Assembly (NCBI RefSeq): GCF_040544555.1
Contig: NZ_JBEPKD010000017.1
Span: 1-64,000, forward strand
Source: Halalkalibacter oceani
GTDB taxonomy: Bacteria > Bacillota > Bacilli > Bacillales > Bacillaceae_D
Length of the DNA stretch: 64,000 nucleotides
Reading direction: 5' to 3'
A program made the translations under genes and the position numbers. The notes beneath the pieces were generated by a model that was not told where the DNA came from, did no database searches, and was given only the letters and a program-made list of their open reading frames with translations. Shown piece after piece: positions 1-8,983 of this stretch; within the stretch, counting starts at the first letter, position 1; the number at the start of each line of letters is the position of its first letter.

Positions 1-31
1 GTTCGGGCTTTCTTTCACTCCTCACTATAAC

Positions 32-81
32 TTAAAAAAGAAATAGTGGGTACGATCACCCGTCGATGACCTTACCCACTA
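32..81 (-). terminator. Terminator of the alanine symporter gene
   Basis: A perfect 9-bp stem (44-52 with 73-81) is followed on the minus strand by a T-rich run (TTTCTTTTTT). It lies about 80 bases beyond the stop of the minus-strand symporter gene. The 20-base loop is longer than usual. Confidence 0.6.
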
Positions 82-160
82 ATCTTAGTATGTTTTAAAA
101 GATAAGAAAGTATAAACATTTTCGCGATGATGCGAGAAAGGACGCTACGCGTTTTTCATA

Positions 161-1630
161 TTAATAACGCTGTTGTTTCTTCGCTTCCTGTTTATTGTCG
201 GTTTGATAAGACTCCCAGAATTCGGCGTTCTGAATGTCCACATCTTTCGGATTGAAAACTGGATCGAGTCCTTCCGCTTTTTGGCGTTCGTAGTCTTTCA
301 GCGTTCGGAGCGCTGGTTTGGCGAGGATGACGATCGCAATAATATTAAGCCAGACCATGATGCCGAGCCCGATATCACCGAGCAGCCATGCCGTATCTGC
401 TGTACGCAAAGCGCCATAGAACGTCGCCACAAGAAGAGCGAGCTTAACGAGCAGAATCGGCCAGTTGATTTGTCTGCCACGCAAAAGATAGGTGACGTTC
501 GTTTCGGCAATATAGTAGTACGCCATGATCGTTGTAAAGGCAAAGAACAGAAGGGCGATTGCGACAAAGCCGGTTCCGAAGCCAGAGAAGACGCTGTTAA
601 TCGCTTCCTGGGTAAATCCCGGGCCAACTTCAACGCCCGGTAAATTATTGACAATCATCGTGCCGTCCGGAGCTTCTGTATTATACAGGCCGGTAAAGAG
701 GATCATAAAGGCTGTAGCCGAACAGACGAGCAATGTATCGATATAAACCGAGGCTGCCTGAACGAGACCCTGTTTCGCCGGGTGAGAAACCTCAGCCGCA
801 GCCGCCGGATGCGGCCCTGTCCCCTGTCCAGCTTCATTTGAATAAATACCGCGGATGACGCCCCATGAAATCGCACTTCCAAGCAGGCCGCCAAAGATCG
901 AATCCATCCCAAAAGCACTGCTGATGATCAAGCTGATCGTCGCCGGAATTTCTGTGATGTTCAGCGCGATAATGATGACAGCCATAATCATATAACCAAT
1001 CGCCATAAACGGCACAAGAAAGGCTGCTGTACTGGCGATGCGTTTAATACCGCCGAAGATAATGAGAGCGAGAAACACAATCAGAATAAGACCAGTAACC
1101 CAGTTTGGAATCGTAAAAGCATTATTCATGGCTACTGCAATGGAATTTGATTGGACACCAGGCATTAAGAAAGACATCGCTAAGAGCGCGGCAACCGCAA
1201 AAAGAACAGCAAACCATTTAATTCCAATCCCTTTTTCGATATAGAAAGCAGGACCCCCGCGATACAGCCCGCCTTGCTTTACTTTGTAAATCTGGGCAAG
1301 CGTCGACTCGATAAAGGCACTGGATGCACCTAAAAAGGCAATCGTCCACATCCAGAAGACAGCTCCCGGACCTCCGTAGAAGATCGCTGTTGCCACCCCG
1401 GCAATATTACCGGTTCCGACGCGTCCGGCAAGGGCGACTGATAAGGCCTGAAAAGAGGAAACGCCAGCTTCTGAGCTTTTTCCTTTGAACATCAGAGAAA
1501 ACATTTCCTTGAAATAACGCAGCTGCAGAAAACGAGTCAGCACACTGAATGTTAAGCCGATAAGAAGCAAAATATAAATGACAGGTGTGCTCCATAATAC
1601 ATTATTAATCGCTTGTAAAAATTCTACCAT
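161..1630 (-). CDS. Sodium:alanine/glycine symporter (AGCS family)
   Basis: Predicted 489-residue inner-membrane protein that imports alanine, glycine or a related amino acid with sodium. The family signature SNEAGQGTGPHPAAAAE lies around residue 263, and an early GTGNIAGVA stretch matches the conserved sodium-site region; about ten hydrophobic segments are visible. The start is the ATG at 1630, because AGGAGG sits just upstream of it. The longer reading frame reaching 1741 adds 37 hydrophilic residues with no ribosome site. The gene is monocistronic and divergent from the next gene. The family is clear. The exact substrate (alanine, glycine or glutamine) cannot be read from the sequence. Confidence 0.93.
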   Translation of the reverse strand: MVEFLQAINNVLWSTPVIYILLLIGLTFSVLTRFLQLRYFKEMFSLMFKGKSSEAGVSSFQALSVALAGRVGTGNIAGVATAIFYGGPGAVFWMWTIAFLGASSAFIESTLAQIYKVKQGGLYRGGPAFYIEKGIGIKWFAVLFAVAALLAMSFLMPGVQSNSIAVAMNNAFTIPNWVTGLILIVFLALIIFGGIKRIASTAAFLVPFMAIGYMIMAVIIIALNITEIPATISLIISSAFGMDSIFGGLLGSAISWGVIRGIYSNEAGQGTGPHPAAAAEVSHPAKQGLVQAASVYIDTLLVCSATAFMILFTGLYNTEAPDGTMIVNNLPGVEVGPGFTQEAINSVFSGFGTGFVAIALLFFAFTTIMAYYYIAETNVTYLLRGRQINWPILLVKLALLVATFYGALRTADTAWLLGDIGLGIMVWLNIIAIVILAKPALRTLKDYERQKAEGLDPVFNPKDVDIQNAEFWESYQTDNKQEAKKQQRY

Positions 1631-1974
1631 CTTGGTTCCTCCTGAATCGATTTTAATGTGAAGAATCGAAAGTGTTGAAGAATAACCCTCCTTACATGAT
1701 GGAATAGGTGGAAGATTAGCAGGCGAGTGTTGCCTGTTCACTGCCCTTTATCCTACTATAACTGTGAAAAATTAACACCGTCATTGGCAGGTAATCTTCC
1801 AATCATTTTGCGAAAAACACTTTAGAAATATACTTTTCTACACTAATATATTAAAATCCTTTTTTCTTTTTTCAGATTATTTTGTCGGTAAGCAGAAGAG
1901 GGGGCAAGGTTTAGAAAGGGAATGGTTGGGAATGAATGTAGACGAGAAAAATTTTCGGTGAAGGAGGGGAAAAC
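1631..1974. other. Divergent intergenic region
   Basis: About 340 bases separate the minus-strand symporter from the plus-strand flavoprotein. Both promoters should lie here. I see no convincing sigma-A pair, riboswitch fold or small gene. The glycine-riboswitch consensus sometimes found before this transporter family is not apparent. Confidence 0.5.
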
Positions 1975-2895
1975 GTGAGCGATTCCATACTTGATGTTGT
2001 CATTATCGGCGGAGGACCAGGGGGATTGAGTGCGGCATTAGTACTGGGCAGAGCGCGGCGGACCGTCGCTCTTGTTGACGAAGGACATCCGCGCAACGCA
2101 ATCACAAAGCGCTCGCACGGTTTCTTAACGCGTGATGGAGCCAAGCCGTTTGAGTTGCGGCAAATAGCAAGAGAACAAATGGAGAAATATCCGACGGTCG
2201 ATCTGCATCAGGATGAAGCAATTGATATTGAGCGGAAGCAAAATCAATTTATTACGAAAACGAGCAAGGGAGAAATTCTGACCAGCCGCAAGCTGATCGT
2301 CGCCACCGGACTACGGGAAGAGCTGCCTGACATTAAAGGATTGAGCGATGTATATGGGCAGTCATTTTTTTCCTGTCCGTATTGTGATGGGTGGGAGTTT
2401 CAGGATCAGCCGCTTGTGATTATTGGCAATGGCAGGAAGCTGTTAGCCTATACGAAGATCATTCATAATTGGAGCCGTGATCTGATTGTTTGCACGAACG
2501 GTACAGCGATGATTTCAGAGGATGAGAAGAACGAATTGGAGCGTCACTCGATCTCATTCATCGAAACACCGATCCGCGAGCTCGTTGCAGATCAAGGCCA
2601 GCTGCAGCAAATCGTCTTTCAAACAGGTGAACGACTAGCGCGGAAAGCGGGATTTTTACTCGATACAGGAGCGAAGCAGAGTACATTTCTCCCGCAGAAG
2701 CTCGGCATTCCTCTGACGGATAAAGGAAGCTTTGAAACGCAAAGCCATGGTAAGACAGAGGTCGAAGGCGTTTATGTGATTGGCGATGCGGCCAAACGAT
2801 TTACAGGCCTGATGGGCGCAGCGAGCGAAGGCTATGAAGCAGGGATTGCCCTGAATCACGAGCTGGTGGAAGAGGACTGGCGCAGCATAGAGTAA
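1975..2895 (+). CDS. Thioredoxin-reductase-like FAD/NAD(P) oxidoreductase
   Basis: A 306-residue cytoplasmic flavoprotein of the thioredoxin reductase superfamily. The N-terminal FAD-binding GGGPGG is at residues 12-17, the redox pair C134-P-Y-C137 sits in SCPYCDGWE, and the second FAD motif is GDAAKRFTGLMGA near the C terminus. The CPYCDGWE context and the weak second nucleotide motif (GNGRKLLAY) resemble the GliT/HlmI-like branch of small-molecule disulfide oxidoreductases more than housekeeping TrxB with its CATC. It starts with GTG after AAGGAGGGG. No partner gene is adjacent, so the substrate is unknown. The fold assignment is firm and the role is not. Confidence 0.85.
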   Translation: MSDSILDVVIIGGGPGGLSAALVLGRARRTVALVDEGHPRNAITKRSHGFLTRDGAKPFELRQIAREQMEKYPTVDLHQDEAIDIERKQNQFITKTSKGEILTSRKLIVATGLREELPDIKGLSDVYGQSFFSCPYCDGWEFQDQPLVIIGNGRKLLAYTKIIHNWSRDLIVCTNGTAMISEDEKNELERHSISFIETPIRELVADQGQLQQIVFQTGERLARKAGFLLDTGAKQSTFLPQKLGIPLTDKGSFETQSHGKTEVEGVYVIGDAAKRFTGLMGAASEGYEAGIALNHELVEEDWRSIE

Positions 2896-3085
2896 ATCAA
2901 GTAAACCTCCGCTTTAAGCTTGGTTCGAAGGAAGAAAAGCATTTTTCTATTGTATTGTTTAGATATAATTGATATTATTTAGTTATATTTAGTTATATGA
3001 AATGATACTTAGTAATGCTTTTAATGAAGGACTGGCTAATCTGCGACTTTTCGTGAAGTCCTGGGATGAGGAGGCGAAATAAATA

Positions 3086-3859
3086 ATGTCTGAATACAGT
3101 TCCTTAGCCGCAGTGGAGCGAACACTGGTGATTATAAAAGCGCTTGTGGGGAAAACAAATGGTGCAAGTGTTTCTAAATTGATGGCTGATACAGGAATTT
3201 CCAAAAGTGTCGTATCTCGAATTTTGAAAACCTTGAAAGAGAATCATTACGTGGAACAAGATCCGGAGACTAGGTTTTATCGTCTGACATATGACTATAT
3301 AAACCTGGCACTGTTGCACTACCATGCTTTAGGAATAGATGGAATGTTTTTGCCAACACTTAGAAAAATAGCCCAAGAGCTAAAAGAGTTGGTTCAAATC
3401 ACCTTTGTCCGTAATGAAAAGATTTATTTTGTTCAAAAAGCGGAAGGGGATAACCCGTTAAAAGTTGCCGATATGGTAGGAAAAGAGGCTCCTCTCCATT
3501 GCTCGGCAGCTGGTAAGCTGTGGCTGTCGAGCTTGCCAGAAGAAGAAGTAAAAAGGATCATCGGCGAACGCGGGATGAAACGCTACACTGAAAAAACAAT
3601 TACCGAACTTCAGGAGTTACTCAATGAACTAGCAAGCATTCGCCAGTCCGGCTATGCCGTGTCACGCGAAGAATTTCATCAAGGGGTTGTAGGGGTAGCG
3701 GTCCCTATCTTATTCCATTATCAGCCAAATAAAATAACAGCGATCATCGTCATAGCAGCTCCATCGATCAGAATGACGGAAACAAAAATGAAAAACGCCG
3801 TAAACGTCTGTCATAAACATATTCACGCTTTACATACGCAGCAGTCTGCTACTCAGTGA
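3086..3859 (+). CDS. IclR-family transcriptional regulator (copy 1)
   Basis: A 257-residue regulator with an N-terminal winged helix (about residues 8-65, recognition region GISKSVVSRILKTL) and a C-terminal IclR effector domain containing the conserved HCSAAGKLWL segment and a late GVVGVAVPI. It starts at ATG after GATGAGGAGG. It is closely similar along its length to the regulator at 11084, pointing to a duplication. It lies about 2 kb before the ubiX-tct-ubiD operon with a convergent aldolase gene between them. IclR proteins often govern aromatic-acid catabolism, so control of the following island is likely but inferred. Confidence 0.92.
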   Translation: MSEYSSLAAVERTLVIIKALVGKTNGASVSKLMADTGISKSVVSRILKTLKENHYVEQDPETRFYRLTYDYINLALLHYHALGIDGMFLPTLRKIAQELKELVQITFVRNEKIYFVQKAEGDNPLKVADMVGKEAPLHCSAAGKLWLSSLPEEEVKRIIGERGMKRYTEKTITELQELLNELASIRQSGYAVSREEFHQGVVGVAVPILFHYQPNKITAIIVIAAPSIRMTETKMKNAVNVCHKHIHALHTQQSATQ

Positions 3860-3893
3860 AGAGGAAAGCAAGAGAGCAGTTGTCAAATAATCA

Positions 3894-3930
3894 AAAACGC
3901 CTTTGAGAGTTAATTCTCAAAGGCGTTTTG
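3894..3930. terminator. Bidirectional rho-independent terminator
   Basis: A perfect inverted repeat (AAACGCCTTTGAGA and TCTCAAAGGCGTTT around a 5-base loop) flanked by A and T runs lies between the convergent IclR and aldolase genes. It can stop transcription from both sides. Confidence 0.9.
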
Positions 3931-3952
3931 CTTATAGGTCAGGCGGACTTTA

Positions 3953-4903
3953 TTACTCTACATTCGGCTCAACCGAAGTCATTTTGTCATAAAAGGCCAT
4001 AAATTGATCAGGGTCATCACTGCTGCGCAGCGCCATCGCCGAGCGAGGATGCTCATTCAAAATACCGGTGATCATGTAAGGAATAATGTAGCCCCATTCA
4101 ACCTTGCGGCGGAGAGGGATAAACAGGCGCTCGATGACATCGATTACCGGCGCGACGTCATATTTGACGTCCTTTAAATGGCTGACGAGCAGCTCGGTCG
4201 GACAGTTTCCGGCAGCCCGTCCCATTCCGTAAACCGAAGAGTCAAGGAAGGTCACCTCATGATCGATTCCGACAAGCGTGTTGGCAAAAGCGAGCTGCAT
4301 GTTGTTGTGCGTATGGATCCCGAGCTCTTTTTCAGGCAAATACGAGCGGAATTTTTCAGCGAGTGCTTTAATATCCTTGCCGTCAAGGCTGCCGAACGAA
4401 TCGACGATATAGACGACATCAACGGGGCTGTTGTTAATCTCTTCAAGCGCCTCGTTAATTTCATGATCAAGCGAATTGGAAACAGCCATAATATTAATGC
4501 TCGTTTCATAGCCAAGCCCGTGAAATTTCTTAACGAGTTCAATTCCTTTTTTGACATCCTTGATGTAGCAGGCGACGCGGATTAAATCAATCAAACTTTC
4601 TTCGCGCGGCAAAATATCATGCTCATCGACGCGGCCGATATCGACTAATGCCGACAGCTTTGTCGCTTTTTTCTCGGGAATGACTTCCCTGATAAACTCA
4701 TCATCCAAAAATCTCCACGGTCCTGAATCCTTCGCTTTCAGCAGCTTTGGTGAATTTTTATAGCCGATTTCCATGTAATCGACACCGGCTTTATTCAAGG
4801 ATTCATATAAATCGCGAACGAAGGACACTTCAAAATCCCAATTATTTACTAATCCTCCATCGCGAATCGTACAATCAAGTATTTTTACTTTCTGTTCACT
4901 CAA
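3953..4903 (-). CDS. DRE-TIM aldolase (4-hydroxy-2-oxovalerate aldolase-like)
   Basis: A 316-residue cytoplasmic TIM-barrel protein of the HMGL/DRE-TIM metallolyase group. The N-terminal LDCTIRDGG (residues 9-17) is the divalent-metal and catalytic motif, and HTHNN (about residue 195) supplies metal-binding histidines. These enzymes make or cleave C-C bonds of 2-oxo acids with pyruvate or acyl-CoA. The C-terminal dimerization domain of full-length DmpG-type aldolases appears reduced. The start is TTG at 4903 with AAGGAG upstream. No acylating aldehyde dehydrogenase is adjacent, so a classical meta-cleavage pair is not supported. The exact substrate is open. Confidence 0.8.
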   Translation of the reverse strand: MSEQKVKILDCTIRDGGLVNNWDFEVSFVRDLYESLNKAGVDYMEIGYKNSPKLLKAKDSGPWRFLDDEFIREVIPEKKATKLSALVDIGRVDEHDILPREESLIDLIRVACYIKDVKKGIELVKKFHGLGYETSINIMAVSNSLDHEINEALEEINNSPVDVVYIVDSFGSLDGKDIKALAEKFRSYLPEKELGIHTHNNMQLAFANTLVGIDHEVTFLDSSVYGMGRAAGNCPTELLVSHLKDVKYDVAPVIDVIERLFIPLRRKVEWGYIIPYMITGILNEHPRSAMALRSSDDPDQFMAFYDKMTSVEPNVE

Positions 4904-5096
4904 CTACTCCCACTCCTTTTTATCTCATGATCCTCACCAAACAATAAACAAGACAATGAATTCCGTCAAGTAGTTTGATTTTTTAGTAAGTTTATCTGAT
5001 AAATTTTCGTTTTTCAAGCTGAACTTTAAAAAATTAATTGAGAAAGATTTGTAAATCAGCAAAACGAGAACACGGAAAAATAATTTTAAAAAGACC

Positions 5097-5125
5097 TTGA
5101 ATTTTCTGAATACATACACTAACAT
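5097..5125 (+). promoter_or_regulatory. Candidate promoter of the ubiX-tct-ubiD operon
   Basis: TTGAAT, 17 bases, TAACAT. The -35 is good and the -10 is weak, as expected for an activated or regulated promoter. The predicted start is near 5132, giving a leader of about 80 bases. Confidence 0.45.
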
Positions 5126-5131
5126 GTATAT

Positions 5132-5146
5132 GACACTTTGTTTCCT
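5132..5146 (+). promoter_or_regulatory. Candidate IclR operator upstream of ubiX
   Basis: GACACTTTGTTTCCT matches GAAACAAAGTTTCCT at 12132-12146 at 11 of 15 positions. Both are imperfect 5-3-5 inverted repeats that begin 7-8 bases after a -10 box. An overlapping TTTCC-TGT-GGAAA repeat is present here. Assignment to the IclR proteins is inference. Confidence 0.45.
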
Positions 5147-5209
5147 GTGGAAATCAAGTTAACTCATATTTGAAAGCGGTATCATCAAACGGATAAAGGA
5201 GCGGGTACG

Positions 5210-5770
5210 ATGAAATTAATCATTGGCATTTCTGGTGCAACGGGCGCCATTTACGGAATTAAGCTTTTGGAAGCATTACAGTATGCAGAGGTGGAAAGCC
5301 ATTTAATTTTGAGCAGCTGGGCGGAAAAAACAATCTCAATCGAAACCTCTTATTCGGTTGAAGAAGTGAAAGCGCTCGCAACGCATACGTATAGCGCGAC
5401 GAATCAAGCGGCGATCATTTCGAGCGGTTCATTTATGACAGACGGGATGATTATCGCGCCGTGCAGTATGAAGTCATTGGCGTCAATCAGCTATGGTCTT
5501 GCTGATAATTTACTGAGCAGGGCGGCGGATGTCGTCTTAAAAGAAAACCGAAAGCTTGTTTTATTGCCACGCGAGTCTCCCCTGAACCAAATACATTTGG
5601 AAAATATGCTTCGTCTGGCAAAGATGGGCTCTGTCATTTTACCGCCGATGCCAGCTTTTTATAATCATCCTGAAACGATTGAAGACATTGTCAATCATAC
5701 TGTCGCGCGGACGTTAGATCAGTTTGGCATTCCAAATCAAATGACGAAGCGCTGGCTGCAAAAAGCGTAA
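5210..5770 (+). CDS. ubiX: UbiX/Pad1-family flavin prenyltransferase
   Basis: A 186-residue flavoprotein that prenylates FMN to prFMN, the cofactor of UbiD decarboxylases. The FMN-binding GATGAIYG is at residues 9-16, and the family block IAPCSMKSLASIS followed by GLADNLLSRAADVVLKE and LLPRESPL is complete. Length is typical. ATG start after AAAGGAGCGGG. It opens an operon with the tct transporter and a UbiD enzyme, and a second UbiD lies 13 kb away; this single UbiX could supply both. It is a catabolic copy by context rather than a quinone-synthesis one. Confidence 0.95.
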   Translation: MKLIIGISGATGAIYGIKLLEALQYAEVESHLILSSWAEKTISIETSYSVEEVKALATHTYSATNQAAIISSGSFMTDGMIIAPCSMKSLASISYGLADNLLSRAADVVLKENRKLVLLPRESPLNQIHLENMLRLAKMGSVILPPMPAFYNHPETIEDIVNHTVARTLDQFGIPNQMTKRWLQKA

Positions 5771-5866
5771 ACAGTTCCTGTCACACAGCGAAAGGGGGGA
5801 TGGGATGCAGGAGAAAGAATAGCAGAGAAATGTTGCACCAGGCACGAAAAGGGAGAGGGGTATGAG

Positions 5867-6916
5867 ATGAATAAAAAGATGAAATGGACAGCTGTATTTT
5901 TTGTTATGTTACTTTCCTTTCTAATGGTGACGGCATGTGGAGAAACAAATCAGGAGTCTGCAGGGGGCACCGAAGCAGAAGGGGAAGAAGCAGGTGACCA
6001 GGCAGCGGCAGAAGGGGCTCAAACGAATGAGTCAACGTTTCCGGAGAAGGAGGTGACGATTGTTGTAAGCAATAGTGCCGGCGGAAGTAATGACCTTGCA
6101 GCGAGATCGATTGCAGGGCCGTTACAGGAGGTGCTCGGTGTCCCGGTCGTCGTCGAAAACGTTGACGGAGCAGGCGGAAATATCGCGCGGGCCCAGGTGT
6201 TTAATGCTGAACCAGATGGTTATACATTGTTGAAAACACCGATTCCGTCGATGTCAATTGGCGAATTAGTAGCCGAGGGAGATTTTCAGACGATGGAATT
6301 TGAGCCGGTGTTTAATATGTTTGGTCATTCCTCGAATGTTGTCATCGTTCCGGCTGATTCAGAAATTGAAACGATCGAAGAGTTAATTGCGGCTTCAGAG
6401 AATCAGAAGCTGCGGGCTTCCGGTTCCGGGGTGGCGACAAATACGGCTCTCGGCAGTATCTTCCTGAAGGAAATCGGTGTCGACCATCAATACATTCCTT
6501 ATGAGGGCGGAAGCGAGTCGGCCCAGCAGGTCGCCGGCGGGCATGTCGACTTTGGGATCGCAAGTGAGATTGCGGCGAAGTCTCTTGAAGAAGAAGGGCT
6601 TGTAAAAGTCATTGCCACGACTGCGACAGAGCGCTTAAGTATTTTTCCAGACGCGCCAACGTTAATTGAATTGGGGTATCCGGAGCTCGGGTTTGAAATT
6701 TTATATGGCATTTGGGCTCCGCCTAATACGCCGCCTGATGTGATCGAGATTTTGGCTGATGCCTTCCTTGAGGCAAGCGAGGATCCGGCATTCAGCGAAG
6801 CGGCGGAAAGAGTCGGGTTTGTGGAGCAAATTATGATGCCTGATGAATTCAGAGAAAGAAGAGATATCGACTATCTTTTAGTTGAAAAGCTGAAAGATCA
6901 ATTTGAAGTGGAATAA
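5867..6916 (+). CDS. tctC: Tripartite tricarboxylate transporter substrate-binding lipoprotein (TctC/Bug)
   Basis: A 349-residue extracytoplasmic solute receptor. A lipoprotein signal ends at the VTAC lipobox (C24), followed by an acidic Gly/Glu/Ala-rich linker to about residue 58 and then a Bug-fold domain with the typical NSAGGSNDLAAR and DGYTLL segments. It captures carboxylates for the TctAB membrane pair encoded directly downstream. Start ATG 5867, with GGGAGAGGGG six bases upstream. It is a close relative of the binding protein at 12245, suggesting duplication with divergence of specificity. Ligand not predictable; aromatic carboxylate is inferred from neighbours. Confidence 0.95.
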   Translation: MNKKMKWTAVFFVMLLSFLMVTACGETNQESAGGTEAEGEEAGDQAAAEGAQTNESTFPEKEVTIVVSNSAGGSNDLAARSIAGPLQEVLGVPVVVENVDGAGGNIARAQVFNAEPDGYTLLKTPIPSMSIGELVAEGDFQTMEFEPVFNMFGHSSNVVIVPADSEIETIEELIAASENQKLRASGSGVATNTALGSIFLKEIGVDHQYIPYEGGSESAQQVAGGHVDFGIASEIAAKSLEEEGLVKVIATTATERLSIFPDAPTLIELGYPELGFEILYGIWAPPNTPPDVIEILADAFLEASEDPAFSEAAERVGFVEQIMMPDEFRERRDIDYLLVEKLKDQFEVE

Positions 6917-6982
6917 AGCGGTGCTGTCCCAGCTTCGATAGTGGGACAGCCCTTTATCAAGAAGAAAAGGAGGGGAAATCGT

Positions 6983-7450
6983 ATGACACGTAATCAAGTG
7001 ATTGTTCCGATTTTACTCAATTTGTTTATCATGCTTCTTTCACTTTTGTTTTTAATTTTAGCGATAACCGGGCTATCCTCCGAATCTGCGTCTGCGCCGA
7101 TACTCGTTTGTGCGCTGACGATTATCGTAGCCGCTTTTGCGATCGTCGAAGACTATCGCAAAAAAAATAAGCCCGCAACCGATGAAGGTGAGGAAGAAGC
7201 TGCTGAAGAAACAGGGGAAAGCCAAAAGCCAATGTGGTTTATCTTAGCTTTGACGCTTATCTATTATTTGTTGATTATTTATGTCGGCTTTTTTGTTTCA
7301 ACTGTGCTGTTTCTGCTCGTTATTCCTTATGTGTATAAGTTTCGAAATTGGAAGCTGATTATAATCTCGACGATTTCGATGCTCGTCATTTACTGGGGCG
7401 GCTTCTCGTGGCTGATGAATGTTCGTTTCCCTAGTGGGTTTTTGCTGTAA
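6983..7450 (+). CDS. tctB: Tripartite tricarboxylate transporter small membrane subunit (TctB)
   Basis: A 155-residue protein with four predicted transmembrane segments (about residues 8-28, 34-52, 78-98 and 102-150 as two helices), separated by an acidic cytoplasmic loop rich in Glu and Ala (about residues 55-75). This is the standard TctB layout. It forms the membrane complex with TctA. The start is ATG 6983 after AAGGAGGGG rather than the upstream in-frame ATG at 6941, which has no ribosome site. It lies 66 bases after tctC and 27 bases before tctA. Confidence 0.9.
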   Translation: MTRNQVIVPILLNLFIMLLSLLFLILAITGLSSESASAPILVCALTIIVAAFAIVEDYRKKNKPATDEGEEEAAEETGESQKPMWFILALTLIYYLLIIYVGFFVSTVLFLLVIPYVYKFRNWKLIIISTISMLVIYWGGFSWLMNVRFPSGFLL

Positions 7451-7477
7451 CTTTATGAGAATTGTGAGGTGATTTAT

Positions 7478-8983
7478 TTGTGGTTAGAAGCGTTTAGCAT
7501 GTTTTTAAGTTTTGACTATCTTATCGTTCTTGTCGGAGGAACGATCATCGGCATTACGCTTGGTGCTCTGCCGGGTCTGGGGCCTGCGTTTACGCTGGCA
7601 TTGTTTCTGCCGGTAACCTTCGGGATGGACCCAGCTGTTGCGCTTGTCTTTTTGGGCGCCTTGTATTCGGCAAGCGTTTTCGGTGGTGCGATTACGGCTA
7701 TTCTGATTAACGCACCCGGAACTCCCGGATCTGTGGCGACAACGTTTGACGGCTATCCTCTCGCCCAGCAGGGAAAGGGTGGATTAGCTTTAGGAGCGGC
7801 GGCGACCGCCTCATTAATCGGCGGGATTGTCGGCTTCATCGCGCTCGCAGGGCTGTCTCCTTTAATCGCCAGCATCGCCCTGCAATTTAATGCGGCGACT
7901 TACTTTATGTTAGCGATTTTTGGTTTGTCGATGGTCGCCTTTGCTTCTCAAGGGAACACGCTAAAAGGATTAATGCTGGCAGGACTTGGTCTGATTATTT
8001 CCTTCATCGGCCGCGACCCGGTAAGTGGAGGCTTGCGCTTTACCTTTGATAATGTTTATTTGGAGGATGGGATTTCCTTTGTTCCGGCGGCGATTGGTCT
8101 GTTTGCTTTATCGCAGGCCTTTATCCTGCTTGGAAAAGGAGGAACGATTTCCAAAATCGAAGGAACGATCTCCAAAGTGCGTGATGGAATGGTTGAAACG
8201 TTCAAGAGACCGGTCAATTTAATCCGTTCCAGTACGTTAGGGGTTGTATTGGGGGCGATTCCGGGTGTTGGAATTTCAATCGCCAACTTTGTTGCTTATT
8301 TGTTTGAGCAGCGCTCTTCTAAAAAGCCAAAATCATATGGAAAAGGAAATGTCGGGGGCGTTATCGCGCCGGAAAGTGCGAACAATGCAACATCGGTAGC
8401 TGAATTAATACCGGCTATTACGCTTGGCCTCCCCGGGGGAGCGACTTCGGCGATTTTTTTGGCGGCGATCACATTGCACGGTCTTCAACCGGGAGCGGCT
8501 TTCTTTTCCAGCGATTCGGCGATTTCCTATATTGTTTTTGTCGGCATGCTCCTGTCACAATTTGCTTTTTTTGTTCTGGCGATGATCGGAATGAAGTATT
8601 TTGTCAAAGTGACGTTAGTGCCCAATGAAATACTCGGTGTCGCGATTATTACACTGGCGCTGGTCGGCTCCTATGCGTACCAGTATAAAGTTACCGACAT
8701 GTTTATCGCGATCGCTTTTGGTGTACTCGGCTATATCATGGTGAAGTATCATTATCCTCTTGCTCCGCTTATTCTCGGCCTCGTGCTCGGGAGTATGGTG
8801 GAAAGTAATTACCGAAGAGCATTGCTGATGTCTGACGGCTCTCATAGTATTTTCTTTACGCCGTTCCCATTGACGATCCTGATTATCACGATTCTCATTC
8901 TGGTTTTCCCATTCTTGATTAAGACGATAAAAAATATCAATAAAAAGGAGAATGATTATGACAACAACCAAACTTTATCCTAG
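7478..8983 (+). CDS. tctA: Tripartite tricarboxylate transporter large membrane subunit (TctA)
   Basis: A 501-residue, roughly twelve-helix permease. It shows the conserved GALPGLGPAFTLALFLPVT block near residue 30, the NAPGTPGS region near 82 and the internally repeated GAIPGVG/LGLPGGATSA blocks in the second half. It carries carboxylate in with a cation. TTG at 7478 is chosen because GAGGTG ends six bases upstream; a GTG at 7469 overlaps that site. The 3' end overlaps the UbiD gene by 26 bases, indicating translational coupling. Confidence 0.95.
   Translation: MWLEAFSMFLSFDYLIVLVGGTIIGITLGALPGLGPAFTLALFLPVTFGMDPAVALVFLGALYSASVFGGAITAILINAPGTPGSVATTFDGYPLAQQGKGGLALGAAATASLIGGIVGFIALAGLSPLIASIALQFNAATYFMLAIFGLSMVAFASQGNTLKGLMLAGLGLIISFIGRDPVSGGLRFTFDNVYLEDGISFVPAAIGLFALSQAFILLGKGGTISKIEGTISKVRDGMVETFKRPVNLIRSSTLGVVLGAIPGVGISIANFVAYLFEQRSSKKPKSYGKGNVGGVIAPESANNATSVAELIPAITLGLPGGATSAIFLAAITLHGLQPGAAFFSSDSAISYIVFVGMLLSQFAFFVLAMIGMKYFVKVTLVPNEILGVAIITLALVGSYAYQYKVTDMFIAIAFGVLGYIMVKYHYPLAPLILGLVLGSMVESNYRRALLMSDGSHSIFFTPFPLTILIITILILVFPFLIKTIKNINKKENDYDNNQTLS

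Larger units (their letters stand above)
4904..5209. other. AT-rich divergent intergenic region
   Basis: About 306 bases between the aldolase and ubiX. It is A+T-rich and non-coding. It contains a plausible ubiX promoter and candidate operator (annotated separately). I recognise nothing else in it. Confidence 0.6.

Noticed and set aside
1631..1741. N-terminal extension of the alanine symporter or an upstream glycine riboswitch
   Set aside because: The extension has no ribosome site and is hydrophilic. The leader lacks glycine-aptamer consensus segments.
3953..4903. Meta-cleavage pathway aldolase (DmpG/BphI)
   Set aside because: No acylating acetaldehyde dehydrogenase, hydratase or ring-cleaving dioxygenase is linked, so only the superfamily call is kept.
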